Origin: Eustoma russellianum
Lineage: Eukaryota; Streptophyta; Magnoliopsida; Gentianales; Gentianaceae
Assembly (NCBI GenBank): GCA_036186865.1
Contig: AP025051.1
Span: 19,271,311-19,335,310 of the forward strand
DNA: 64,000 nt
Direction of reading: 5' to 3'
Part shown: positions 34,332-47,508 of the stretch, one piece after another
Layout: each line of letters starts with the position of its first letter
Numbering within the stretch: the stretch's first letter is position 1
Translations under genes and position numbers: made by a program
Notes under the pieces: generated by a model
Seen by the model: the letters and a program-made list of their open reading frames with translations, nothing else
What the model was told of the DNA's origin: nothing
Database searches by the model: none

Positions 34332-37300
34332 TGTTGTACCCCGCCTAAATTAGAACGGTATCTAGGGTTGGGATGAAGTGAGACAATAGAACGGTACCTC
34401 GAAAGAAGGATATCTTTGGCTTTATCCATGATTATATTAAGATTAAAGGAAAATTAGCATACTACTCAAAGGGTGAATTATGAATCAAGTTGCTGAAAAT
34501 TTTTCCCTAAGACTACTTAATTCTTCGGGTTAGAGGGTTAGGAGTATTAGGAAGAACTCTATTTTAATACAAGTAACTAATTCTTGTTAGAATTCATGAA
34601 GAGTTATTTTAAGCATTAAGTGTCCTATTAACTAAGGATGCAAGAGGATGAAAAGAGAGAAAATACCCTTCTTTCCCTTTTAGCCGCCGGGAAGGGGAAA
34701 CTTTAGCATTTAATATAGCCACTTTTGGGGTTTTGGCAATTTCAAACTTGATGGAGAATAAACCTACATGATACATGTAGATATATGTATATGGTATGGA
34801 CGTATATAGATGTATAGACGTATATATATGTATACATTATAGGTGTTGGGGTTACATTGTGAGAAGCGGCTTAAAGGATTATAGTCTCATGAAATGTGTG
34901 CTTAAAGGATAATAATTAAGCATACATAGACACGTGTATACACATATTAAAATAGGAAAATGGGTAAGCTATGATCATGGATAAGATGAAATTGAATTAA
35001 ACTTATACACGTATAAGTATAATCACCCATATTCGGTCACAAGGCCCTATTAAGTAAGTAAGTGACTTGGAGACTATTAAGGAACCCCAAAAGCAAAATA
35101 TGATTATGCATTTAAGAGGGCTTCACCCCCAACCATGGTCACTTTTGGGGTAGTCACTTTAATATCATAAAAAGCAGGATCATATGATATAACCGTGTGC
35201 GTGTGTGTAATTACATGCATGGCGTTGTGCCTATATATATATATATATACAGGTCATACTTACATACATATAATTCGGTATATGCCCAGATATTGACCTA
35301 AGAAATTTTAGTGACTTGGAAGAGTGTGTTTAAAGGATAATGGTTGAAGGATACACTTTAACTACGCATGTGTGTGCGTAGCTAAGATAGAGGAATGAGC
35401 AAGTCATGATCTTAAGTAAGATACAATAGAATTTAACTTATGCATACATATAAGTGCAATCACTTATATTTTTGGCCACGAGACCTCATGGAGCCAATAA
35501 TGATTTTAAGACTCTTGATGCAAATCCAAAAAGGTGAAATATGATGAGGCTTTAAATGAATTCCATAATTATGTCCATGCACATGAAGGACCTATCTCTC
35601 TTCCTTCATAAGGAGGCCGCCGGATGCCCTAGCCATGAAGACTCCTTTCTCTCTTTATTTAACAAGGAATTTTCTAATATACTCTTAACTTGTCATTTTC
35701 CAAGGGGTTACCAAAGAGTAAGTGATTTTTTCTATTTTCCATCAAAAAGGGCTAATATAGCATGATGGAATAATTCAAAAAGGAGGGGAGTATGGGATCA
35801 ACTTTATCATTAACCTTCTTTCTCAACTACTTAACCACTTCTCACTTAAACACCCTCAAAAGACTACTTAAGTGAGATGGAACAACCCTAAAAAGGGCTC
35901 CCACCGCTGGTGGATCATGGGGGGAAGCCAAGAGTCACCTTAGCCTACCATGGTTACTCCATTCTAACCCCACAATAACTAAAGTAACTAAGGTTAGCCA
36001 AACCATAGAAACCCCTTAATCCCTCTTACACCCCCAACGTCTAACACTAGCCTAAGAAGGAAAATTAAATCCAAAAAGACTTCTAGGAACCTTTCATTCT
36101 CCCAACCATCAAAGAATTACAAGAACAAGAAAGTTTCTTCTCTCCTCCTTTCCCCAAACCACACGGCCAAGGATTGTGCCAAGAAGAGTTAGGTCCTTCC
36201 AAGATCAAGTGGTATTAGGTAAGTAAATACTCAACTCTTCAAGGGAATTCTTACATTTTACTAGCTTGAAGCTCACCCTTTTTCTTGTTCATGAACTGTG
36301 ACCTTCAAGGTCACTAGGCTCACAAATCTCGAGCTTTTGTGGGAACACTAGTCTTAAGGGGCTTGAACACTACACAAGTTCCACTTGGTAAGTCCATCTA
36401 ACCCCTCTTTAGTGCATCTTTCTCCTAAGAATATGAACTAATCTTTGTTCTCTTACCCTCATCAAAACCGTGGGGTGCATGTATGAAGAAGAGGAAGGCT
36501 TCACCTATTCCATACACATTTCAAGCTAAGAAGAGGAGTAAGTTGAAAAGGCAAGTACACTATACATACTCATGGCTTGAATGTGAAAGTGCATGCTTGA
36601 ATGTCTAGATGTCATTAAGATTTAATCTTAGATGTGAAATGCTAAGTTTTATGTGTGCAACTTTCGGATCCTAGGGTATAATGGCTTGCATGTGTGAGCT
36701 TTGCTCCAAAGGTGAATCTTTGTTATTTTTAAGTATGGATGTGTGGTAAATCTAGGATGAATGTGACAAAAATCTCTTCTTTTACATGTATGGGGGACGG
36801 TGGGATAGAAGAGGGAAAAATTAGTGTAGCTTTGTAAGGCTTTGTAGCTAGTGGGATAAAGTATGAACAAGATATATGCTTTTTGTGTTAAGCTTAACAT
36901 GTTCATCATGGAGATAGTATTTTTGCCTTTACATGCGTATAAACGGGCTGTTTGGGGGTTAGGGTGTGAATGCACCAATGATGCCAACAATTGATTTTAG
37001 TATGAACATGATGGGCATGGTCCAATGAATGATATATGTATCATTCAAGCTGCTTTGAGGAGATGTGTAGATGATGTTTATAATGTGTTAGAACCTGTAA
37101 ATCCACATGGTAAAGGTGTGTTTGATGATTAATAAACTGTTTAAGCCAAACAATGCAAGTTAGGACCTTTTAGTAAGGAAATGTGACAAAAGGTGGAATT
37201 TGCTGGAGCAGGACAGATTTTTATGTCGTGTTACGGGGCCTGAAAAGAGACTTTAGAGGAATTCAATTTAGCTAATTTTTGGCATAACACTAGCCCTATA

Positions 37301-39369
37301 AGTATAGTAATTATGAGAGTTAGAATTTCGCTAAAAAGAGTTACGGCTTATTTTTAACGGAATTTTTACTAAAACTGGTTATGCTGGAAATTACTGGACT
37401 GAACAGATTTTATGTGACCCAATGAATATCCCGGAAATGGACCCTAGGAATATGCAATTGGGCTGATTTTTGGCAGGATACTAGCTCTATGTGTTTACTA
37501 AGTTTGAGAGCTGGAATTTTGGAAAAAAGATTTACGGTTTGGTCACAATAAAATTTATAGTAAAATCGATCACTACAGAATTCAGCATGTAACGGTTTTG
37601 GGAAGAAGAATGAATGACCCCTTTAACGATATTATAATTCTGCGAAACTTTCATGGCAATTACTTAAGACATATATGAGTGTTTTTATGTAAACCACTTA
37701 ACTTAGCATGGTTATTTTAAGGGGTAACCACCAAGGTTAAGATGGCGTTACTAATCTGCAATTTTGGACAGAATTAAGGAACTTGTTGTGAGGCCTTGTT
37801 TTAATGGGCTTAGACTTAGTAATAAGGTTTGGGCTTGTGACCACTAATTATTGGTAAGTCTATAGGAATTTTTCAAGGCTAGTCCCAAATTAAACGAAGC
37901 TTAATGGGCTTATATGAAAGGTAAAAGAAAGGACGCTGCATTGCTGAAATTCAGCAGCCCTTGTTTCGTAATTAAATAAATTAAGTGTCTTACATGTCTC
38001 GTATCGTCACGAAAATTATATTACGAATAGAAAAGACACTCTTATGCATATGTATGACAAGAACTCATGATAGTGGGCCTAAACCTCGAGGGATCGAGGC
38101 CGTGTGTATGGATTGATAATTCTGGAAATTTTTTCAGCCTAAGGAACAAGTTGTACGTATGTGTATGTGTAACGCATTACATCATGAATCGCATGGTACA
38201 TGTCATACATTGCATCATCGTCATTTAAATGATTAATGGAACTGATTTTTATGAGAAAGAAAGATGAAAAAGCGTTTTTAAAGAAAATATCCTATTTTTA
38301 AAAGAACGCTTTCCACCGGTACCGTGTGTTTCCTGGCCAGTAAGGACCCACTCCAGATCCAGAGTTAATTGATCTGACGATATGGACCGTTCAGGTCCAG
38401 AGAGAATAGACCTGATATCGACCGTTCAGGCCCGGAGAGAATAGACGTGATAAGTGATGACGTGACCGCTCCGAATCCGGGAATAATAGATTCGAAGGGA
38501 AACAAGTGACCGCCTCAGATCCGGGTGAATAGATCTAAATACTCTATTGTTTTCTTGATGATGATGTTTTGAAAGAAAGAACGAAATACCTTATCTTCAT
38601 TTTATCATGATGCATCTCACGTACATACTCATGCATGTCGCATTTAATGAGTTAACGAATAATGGTACGTGATACTCAGGCTAAGTTGTTAGGACTTGGT
38701 AGCTCCTAAGTTATGATCTTATTGAGTGGCGATCTTTAATAAGTTATGAACTTTTATAAGTTACGACCTTTTTATAAGTTATGTTCTTTAACAAGTTATG
38801 ATCCCTGATAAGTTATGATACTTGATACGTTATGAGTTGATCACTGACAAATATTAGATGGAAAGTCAGGTATGTTTCTAAACCGAATTTTGGGGTTCGG
38901 TTCTTGTATTTACTTTCCATTTAATTCACGATTATTTATAGTTTACTTGTTGGTGACTTTGTCACTCACCTCCTATTTTTCCTCCCAGAGGCTGCAGGGA
39001 ATAAAGTAGAATGGATTGAAGATGAACCTAGGGTTCCTTACCCGTAGGACGTGCGAGAGATGGATGGCCTAGGAGACATGATGAGATGGTTGTGATCGAT
39101 GATCTTTCTATGAAATTGTGATGGAAACAATTACTTTGAGAATTTCCGTACTTTATGATTGGGATGTAAAACTGATGCTGGTTTCGTAGACGTTTTTATT
39201 TTAAAGTTTTTATTCTGCCTCGGTTTTGCTTACTTGTAAACGCGTAAGCATTAAAGTCCACGTATTTTATCATGGACTACAACATGTTATGGATCGATGC
39301 CTGGTACTCTCTGTAGTGAAGCAAGGCGGACGCACCGTATCCGGCTGGGCCGGGGTGCGGGGCGCTACA
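34332..39369 (+). repeat. 3' LTR of B#1 (5.04 kb)
   Basis: TGTTGTACCCCGCC to GGGGCGCTACA, followed by duplication CTAAG. Unusually long LTR without a credible gene. It contains a TA microsatellite (about 35230-35250), diverged repeats with CCGTTCAGG and GAGAGAATAGAC (about 38385-38480), and short repeats of AAGTTATGATC (about 38709-38840). The last 80 bp are GC-rich in an AT-rich LTR. Antisense open frames near 36649-36990 are not convincing. Confidence 0.92.
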
Positions 39370-41661
39370 CTAAGACTACTCGGATTTCGGCTTAGAATGC
39401 TGGGAACATTAGGTAGAGCTCCTTTTTAACTACAAGTAACTAATTCTTGTTAGAAATCAAGGAGAGTTATTTTAAGCATTAAGTGTCATACTAATTAAGG
39501 ATTCAAAAAATGAAAAGAGGAAAATACCCCTCTTCCCCTTTTTAGCCGCCGGGTAGGGGAGCTCATTAAGAGGCCTTTTATTATTAGAAAAGGGTAATTG
39601 TACCTCTTAATTGCTTACTAAAGCAATTATACAAGAAAGTATGCATGATGTACTCACAACGTGATGTTGTTATAAGGATATGAAATTCTCTAAAATTTCC
39701 TAGAAACCGTAAGATACATGAAAGGATGAGTTAGGGATTAAAATTGTACTAAGAAATATCTCCTTCAACCACTTAGTAGCTTCCTTATTAAATCTCCTAA
39801 AGAGTAGCTCAAGCTTAATGAGGGTACTAAAGGCACCCTAACCACCGGGTTTAAACCCATGGTTAGTCCATGGTACTCATTTAATCACAATAGTAAATGA
39901 CTTAAGAATAAGGAAGGGACAAACTAATTAAGGTGTAATTGCACTTGGGGAGGGAGGGGAGAGACCCCCTCACCGCCGGCTTTTCTTTTTGGAGAAAGCC
40001 AATGGAACTTATCATTAATCATAGTTACTTTTGGGTTTAGCAATTTAAAACTTGATAGAGAGTAGGGTTACATGATACAATTATATATATATATATATAT
40101 ATATACGTATACGTTATATTATAGATGTGGATTACGTTGTGATGAGCGGCTTATAGGATTATAGTCCCATGAAAAGTGTACTTAAAGGACAATAATTGAG
40201 CATACATAAACACGTGTATACATATATATATATTAAGATAGGAAAATGGGTAAGCTATAATCATGAATAAGATGAAATTGAATTAAACTCATATATGTAT
40301 ACGTGTACCCACCCATATTTCGTCCATAAGGCCTTATTAAGCAAGTAAGTGACTTCAAGATTATTAAGGAACCCTAAAAGTAAAATGTGGTTAGGCATTT
40401 AAGAGGACTTCACCCCTAACCATGGTCACTTTTGGATTAATCACTTTAATCTCATAAAAAAATAAAAATAAAAAAATAGGTTCACATGATATATCCATGC
40501 GTGCATATTTACATGCATAATGTTGGACATATATATATACATATAGGTATATATACGGGTCATACTTACATGCATACATTTCGGCATATGCCTTGATATT
40601 GGCCTAAGAGATTTTAGTTACTTGAAGGGTGTAATTAAAGGATAATAGTTGAAGACACACTTTGAACACACACGTGCGTATAGTGTACGAAAATTAAGAT
40701 GGAAAAATGGGCAAGCTATGGTCATAGATAAGATGCAATGGACTTGAATTTATAAATGGGTAAGTGTACACTCATATATTTTTGGCTATTAGGCTTTAAG
40801 GAGCAACTAATGGTTTAAGATCCGTCATGCAATCCAAAATGTGAAGCATGATTAAGCTTTTAATGAAGGTCATCATGGTGTTGTTGCACATGAGGAAATT
40901 TCCCTTCCATCACCATTAAGACCGCCGGCCTTGCCTAGCAAAAAGGGGCATCTCCCTTCTTTCCTTAATAAAGAGCCCTTAAACCTTTTCAACCCTACAA
41001 AAGATTCCAAGAATTATCATAATAAAGGGTCTCTTCCTCTTCTCCCTCCCAAAGCACACGGCCAAAGAGATCAAAAGGGGATTCAAGATTCACCCAAATG
41101 CAAACTTGGTCTAGGTAAGTAAATCCTCAACTCTTCAAGAGAATTTCTACATTTTACATAGATTGAAGCTCATGTTGCCCCTTTTCTTGCTCATAAACCG
41201 TGACCTCCATGGTCACTAGGTCCAAGCTTTCAAAGCTTTTAAGAGGTGCTAGTTCTAAGAGGCTTGAACACAACTCAAGCTCCATTTTGATGAGTCCATT
41301 TAACCTCTATTTAGTTACATCTTTCACTTAAGAACATTGACTAACCATTGTTCTCTTTTTCCCTACAAAACCGTGGGGTTCATATGTGAAGAGGAGGAAG
41401 GCTTCACACATTTCATACACATTTCAAGCTAAGGAAAGGTGTAAGTGTGAGAAAGGCAAGTACACTATAAATACTCACGGCTTGTATGTGAAAGTATATG
41501 CTTGAATGTCTAGGTGCTGCTAAGTTTCAATCTTAGATATAAAACACTAAGCTTGAAGCATGAATTTTTCGGATTCATGAGTAAGATGGCTTGCATGTAT
41601 GATATGTTATTTAAAGATGGATTATTTGCTCTTTTTATGTATGAATATGATCTAACCCTAA

Positions 41662-43106
41662 TGATGAGCTACAGCCTAACCTTGTAGATGCAAACACTAA
41701 CGATGACACTTCATTGCCCCACAATGGTCCCATAACAAGGAGTATGGCTAAGAAATTGTTACATTGTGTTGAATCATTCCTTTACAGGCATGAAGAGGAT
41801 GAGCCAAGCAAAGATGACATCCATTGGGTTTATATGATACAAGCTATGATCTAGTTGTATCAAATGCATGTTGTACATACCTTTATATGTTCCTTTTAAT
41901 ATTCTTAGTTTGTTAACTTTGTTTTAGGATAGTTGTGTTGTATTCTTGCCCTAACCTTTCAGGTACACGTTTAGCTTGAAGATGCAAAATCAAACCTGAA
42001 TTTTGTCCAAACAAAGAAGTGAATTCAAGTAGCTTGCAAGCAAGGTGCTTAACAAGCACTCATGTCAATTCCAACCAAAGTTCTTCACGTTGAAACAAGA
42101 ATGAGGAAGCAGCTCAAACCTTCAACCAATAGAAAGAAGTCTACCAAATGATTTAACCAATCACAATCAAGCTAGAAAACTCAACAAGCTGCTCAAGCAA
42201 AGGATCCAATCACAAACAAGAAGATTTTCGGCTGGTTCATAAACTATTATGTTTGAAAATTCAACACAAAGCAAGAACCAATCAAGGCTGAGTTTTATCC
42301 AAGCTGCTCACTCCAACATCCAATCAGAATTCTTGGTTGAATTCAAGCAAGAAAGAAACGTTTTCTAAAGGGAATTATGTTTGAAAATTCAACACCAAAA
42401 TGAGAACCAATCAAGGACAAGTTCTAGCCAAGCTGCACACTCCCTTAACCAATCAAAATTTTGGCTGAATCTTGCAAGGAGGAGAACGTATGATTTGAGC
42501 CAAAATCCTTGAAAATTCAAACTACAACTCACAACCAATCAAGACCAAGTTTCAAGCAAGCTGCTCATTGTTTAAACCAATCAAAAATCTGGCTCAAGAC
42601 AAGCAAAGAAAAAGGAGGAAGCAACCAGCTCTTTTCACCGAAAAGTTGCTCCAACTTGTTCCAAAAGAAAGCATGCTAATCATAGGCTTGTACTTTGTAT
42701 TTTAGACTTTGTACCTTATGTATTTTAGTTGGTTATAAGTAGTTTAGAAGCTGAATGTAAAAAAAACACTTATAAAATTATCAAAAACCAGAATTTCCTT
42801 CAAGGAGTTTTCAACATTTCAAGTTGAGGTTTTAAAGCCACCAAACGGTTTTCTTGCAAGTTCCAGCCTAGAACTTGTTTGCATTCACTTCATCATTTGG
42901 TTTACAGCATCTTAGGGTCTCATTGAGGTTTTAGATGTGTTGGAGTGCCAAAGAGGAAGAGGTTTGGCAAAGATTGAGCCAAGAACAAAGGTTAAAGCTT
43001 AAAGGGTGTCTTTGAGATGTTCTTTGACATAGCTTGGGTTCAAATCAATTTGGGATAGGAGACAACATCCTTGGCAAACGTTTTCAGCCCCCATTTTGGC
43101 TCATCA
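41662..43106 (+). repeat. Solo LTR of family C (1.45 kb)
   Basis: TGATGAGCTACAGCC to GGCTCATCA, with duplication CCTAA (41657-41661 and 43107-43111); the empty site ACACTAAGGTGAATG is at about 53067. It contains three units of a 128-bp repeat (anchor GAAAAT at 42255, 42383 and 42511) and nine CCAAT motifs between about 42124 and 42585. No internal region. Confidence 0.93.
41663..41854 (+). pseudogene. LTR-encoded polyprotein tail in the solo C LTR
   Basis: 63 open codons from DELQPN to MIQAMI and TAG, homologous to the C-element tail at 9300-9489. Contains GPITRSMAKKL and SFLYRHEEDEP. Differs at about seven residues, mostly conservative, with no stop or frameshift. It has no start codon of its own and is a fragment of gag-pol left in a solo LTR. 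Confidence 0.85.
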
Positions 43107-45680
43107 CCTAAGGTGAATGTGACAAAGATCTCTTCTTTGACATGTATGGGGGACGGTTGGATGAAATTGGGGGAATAAATGTAGTTCTTGTGATGAATCA
43201 TAACTTTTGGGGTAAAGGTGTGAACAAGATGTGTGCTTTATGATTTAAGCTTAATATGTTCATTGTGAAGATATGATTTTTGCCCTTGCATGCACATAAA
43301 CGGGCTATTTTGGGGGTAGGGTAGGTATACACCAATTATGCCAAGAATGGATTCTAGTATGAACGTGATGTGCAAGGTCAAAGGAATAAGATGTGTATCA
43401 TTCAAACTGTTTTGAAGTAATGTGTAGACGACATTTGGAATGTGTTAGAATCTGCAAAACCATATGCTAAAGGTGTACTTGATGTTTAATAAGGTATTTA
43501 AGCCAAACAACTCAAGTTGGGACATTTTAGTAAGGAAAAGTGACAAAATTGGGATTTACTGGAACAGGGCAGAATATCGTGACGTTTATAGGACCTGAAA
43601 AGGGACTTTATAAGTATTCAATTAAGCTAATTTTCGGCGTAACTCTAGCCCTATGTGTGTAGTAAATATGAGAGTTGGAATTTTGTTAAAGGGAGTTACG
43701 GTTTATTTTTAACGGAATTTTTAGTAAAACTGGTCAAGCTGAAATTACTGGACTGAACAGATTTTATGTGACATAATGATTGACCAGAAAATGGACCTTA
43801 GAAATATGCATTTGGGCTGATTGTTGGTAGGATGCTAACCCTATGTGTTTGCTAAGTTTTTGAGTTGGAATTTTCGAAAAAGGACTTACGGTTTGGTCAC
43901 AATAAAATTCGTAGTAAAATTGGTCATTCCAGAATTCAGCATGTACTCGTTTTGGGAAAAAGAATAAATGACCCCTTTAAAGTTATTATAATTCTGCGAA
44001 ACTTTTATGATAATTACTTAAGACATATGTGAGTGTTTTCATGTAAACCACTTAGCTTAGAATTATTATTTTAAGGGCTAATCACCAAAGTGAAGTTGGT
44101 GTTACAAATCTGGATTTTTTGGCAGAGTTTAAGAACTTGTTGTGGGGCTTTGTTTTGGTGGGCATAGACTTATTTGTATAGTTTGGGCATGTGATCTTTA
44201 ATTAGTGGTATTCCTACAGCATTTTCTAGTGTTGGCCCAAATTAAATGAAGCTTAATGGGCTTAAAGGAAAAGTCTGCTGAAATTCAGCAGTACCTTGTT
44301 TTGTAATTAAATAAATTAAGGGTCTTACACGTCTCGTAACGTTACGAAATTTATATGCTGAATAGATAAGACCCTTACGCATATGTGTGACGAAAAATCA
44401 TGATAATTGGCCAAAACTGTGAGTTTTTGAGGCCGCGAGATTGGGACGATAATTCTGGAAATTTTTCCAGCCTAAAGAATGAGTTTGTACTTGTATGTAT
44501 GTAACGCATCATGTCATGGATTTCATAGTACATGTCATACATTGCATCATCGTCACTTACATGATTTATGGAACTGGTTTTATGAGAAAGAACGATGAAA
44601 AAGCGTTTTTAAATAAAAGATTCTGTTTTTACAAGAACGCTTTCCATCGGTACCGTGTGTTTTCTGGCCAGTAGGACCCGCTCCAGATCTGGGGTTAATT
44701 GATCTGATGATATTGACCGTTCAGGCCCGGAGAGAATAGGCCTGATTATGATGATAATGACCATACAGGCCCGAAGAGAATAGACCTGGTAATTATGATT
44801 GATGACGTGACTGTTCCGAATCAGGGAATAATAGATTCGAAGAGAAATAAGTGACCGCCTCAGATCCGTGAGATTAGATCTGAACACTCTTGTTTTCTTG
44901 ACGATGATGTTTTGAATGAAAGAACGAAAGAACTTATCTTCATTTTTATCATGATGCATCCCACGTACATATTCATGCATGTTGCATTTAACGAGTCATC
45001 GAATATTGGTACGTGATACTTAGACTAAGTTGTTATGACTTGGTAGCTCCTAAGTTATGATCTTTATTGAGTAATGATCTTTTAATAAGTTATGAACTGT
45101 TATCTGTTATGAATTTTGGTAAGTTATTATCTTTGATAAGTTATGAGCTGGTTATTTACGGGTTTTGGATGGAAGGATAGGTATGTTCTAAATCGAAATT
45201 TGGAGTTCGGTTCTTGTATGTACTTTCTATTTAGTTCACGATTATTTATAGTTTACTTGCTGGTGACGTGGTCACTCACCCCTTATTTTTCCTCCTAGAA
45301 CCCACAGGAAATAGAGTGGAATGGATCGAAGATGAACCTAGGGTTCCTTACCCGTAGAAGCGCGAGAGGTGGACGACTTAAGAGATTTGACGAGAGGATT
45401 ATGATTGATGATCTCTTTTTATGAATTGATGATGGAAACATTTATTTTGGGATTTCCATACTTTATGATCATGTTGTAAGACTAATGATGGCTGCGTAGA
45501 CGTTTTTATTTTAAAAGTTTTTATTCTGCCTCAGTTTTGCTTATTTGTTGACGTGTAAGCATGAAAGTCCACCTATTATATTCTGGACTTTGTTATGTTA
45601 TGGAATGACGCCTGATACTCTCCGTAGTGAAGTACGGCGGGCGCACCGTATCCGGCTGGGCTGGGGTGCGGGGCGCTACA

Positions 45681-45984
45681 GGTGGTATCAGAGCCGAGGC
45701 TCCAGATCCGGGAAGAATATAGAATTAAGTTATGATCTTAGTCAACTAAGTTTGATCTAGATCTAAGTCATGATCCTAGATGAGAGTTGACCTTAGACTA
45801 GGATGACCTAGACTGGAAATTAGGGTTTCGATTTAATGAAAGAACCCTAGTTGATGATGTGTTACAAAATTTAATATGTACCATGTCTATTTGCCGCCCA
45901 CTGGAATTTTCCTTGACTTATGAATTCAAGTTTTGTCGATTGTCTCGATATGACTTCGAATAAAACCGACGCTACATGGTGCAG
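45681..45984 (+). repeat. B#2 leader
   Basis: About 300 bp between PBS and gag, homologous to 28654-28856. No gene. Confidence 0.8.
45683..45694 (+). promoter_or_regulatory. Primer binding site of B#2
   Basis: TGGTATCAGAGC two bases after the LTR end, followed by CGAGGC. Matches the plant initiator tRNA-Met primer site. Confidence 0.88.
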
Positions 45985-46737
45985 ATGACATCACAGACCG
46001 GTATGCTGACATCATCACTGTCACCCCCGGGAAACATGGGATTTTATTACCGACTAGTTAAAGCACGAATTCTGAGATTTGGCGGGGAATCTAGCTCGGA
46101 GGACGCAGAGTAATGGTTGGATGAAGTAGAAAGTCGTCTTCTGAGAGTAAGGGTGCCAGACGAAATAAGGGCACGAATTGCCCGGCCATTTCTGATTGAT
46201 AAAGCTGGCCTGTGGTGGAGAACTAATATCCAGCCACTACCACGACCAATAGTCTGGGCAAGATTTCTAGAAGAGTTCTGTGGGGCTTTCCTCTCCCTGG
46301 ACTTGGTCATAGAGAGGATTGAAGACTTTGATACGCTAAAATAAGAACCAAACACAACAGTCTCAGAGTATGCCCGTCAATTTATTATGTTAGTACGATA
46401 CACTCCCCTGGTTATGGAAGATGAAAAGTGTAAGATAACCAGATTTATGCGCGGTCTAAGCTTTCAGATTAAGACCCGGCTGGTCAAGGCACATTCAAAG
46501 ACCTTTGAGGAACTGTTGCAGGACTGTTATAAAGCGGAGCGCGAAAATAAGATAGCGAAAGGACGAAAGAAGAGACGTGATAGATATGATAAGAAAAGGG
46601 GTAGAAGGTGGCAGCCATACTTATATGGGACTAACAACAAACAAACCAAGAATACTAATCTGGATCGACGAATGATGAATTCATGGATCTTTGAAACATC
46701 CAAACCACAAACAGGTATATCTGACTACCCAACTTAA
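45985..46737 (+). pseudogene. B#2 gag with two stop codons
   Basis: One frame from the ATG at 45985 (MTSQTGMLTSSLSPPG) to 46737, broken by TAA at 46111-46113 and TAA at 46342-46344. Gypsy-type gag core: ARIARPFLIDKAGLWW, WARFLEEFCGAFLSLD, VSEYARQFIMLVRY, KITRFMRGLSFQIKTRL, then a basic Lys/Arg segment (KGRKKRRDRYDKKRG). No CCHC knuckle is visible before the frame ends. About 250 codons, shorter than a typical gag with nucleocapsid. Confidence 0.88.
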
Positions 46738-46875
46738 AGTACTTATGTTTTACCTTGTTTATTTCCTAAGTATGAATGGTCATTAAGTGATGCAACAAGG
46801 AATAGGTGTCTGCCACCTAGGGTCGATAATTTATTGGGGCCAATGCAGGATTATAAGTTGGGATTACCCAACACC
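46738..46875 (+). repeat. B#2 region after gag
   Basis: Short internal remnant ending in ACACC, the target duplication of the D solo LTR. No pol motif. Confidence 0.75.
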
Positions 46876-47508
46876 TGTAGGATCTGCAAGGCACCACTAG
46901 AAGGAGAGGGGGTTGAATAGTGGATCCGGAAAATGTGGTTTTTAAAATAGTTTTAAACCAAAAACCCAACTTCTGAAAACAGTTTCTGTTTTTAGGACTA
47001 GATTAAAACATTTTGAAAACTAGGTTGCAGGTCTTCAAAAATTCTGAAATTTGGAGAGAACTTAGCCTCAAATGTTCTGTGTATCTCCTAAACATTTCAG
47101 ATCAAAATTCAATCTCTAACCGCTTGAAAAATTGTTGGTGGTCAGATTGTGCAAATCTGCCAGAACCGGTAGTCTGATTTGAAAAATTTATTCCTATTTG
47201 TCCTTAACTCCAAAATACCATGTAAAAATCGGCCATAACACCACTTGCACATGCTGAAATTTCAGCATGTGTAACATTTACATTTCATTCAAAATATTGC
47301 CAAGTTTACTTTGATTGAAATCAATCAACATTTAGTGCAAGACATTCTTATCATTTTTGGAATAAAAAATTATCATCAACAAGGCCTAGAAATCGGCCAT
47401 ATACATTCCCACACATGCTAAAATATCACCATTTTAATTTCATAATTAATTCAAAATACTTCCATACAATCTCCCAATTATCCACATGATTCAAGACAAC
47501 AAAATATG

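Larger units (their letters stand above)
5552..39369 (+). mobile_element. Family B element B#1, about 34 kb with nested insertions
   Basis: Starts TGTTGTACCCCGCC and ends GGGGCGCTACA. Flanked by the 5-bp target duplication CTAAG (5547-5551 and 39370-39374), and both flanks are contiguous in the uninterrupted LTR at 50718-50730. So it inserted into the 5' LTR of B#2. Nested within it: the A array (7512-18714), A#2 (19386-28653), a solo D LTR (29293-32325) and a LINE (32867-34104). It has a degraded gag and no pol. The right half of its 5' LTR and its PBS are missing at the A#2 site. Confidence 0.88.
39370..45680 (+). repeat. B#2 5' LTR, main part, with nested solo LTR
   Basis: Continues the fragment at 5483-5551 and matches B#2's 3' LTR from about 50723 to 55661. 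Ends GGGGCGCTACA directly before the PBS. Interrupted at 41662-43106 by a solo C LTR. TA microsatellite at about 40084-40106; AAGTTATGA repeats at about 45050-45150. No gene. Confidence 0.9.

Noticed and set aside
36649..36990. Antisense open frame of 113 codons, with relatives at 18789-19106 and 53068-53295
   Set aside because: Present because all are family B LTRs; the three versions differ in length and frame and start at different points. No domain or promoter context.
44609..44980. Antisense open frame of 123 codons, with a counterpart at 54609-54866
   Set aside because: Both are in the two LTRs of the same B element, so similarity is expected from LTR duplication. Composition is repeat-like (Ile runs, repeat-derived segments) with no known domain.
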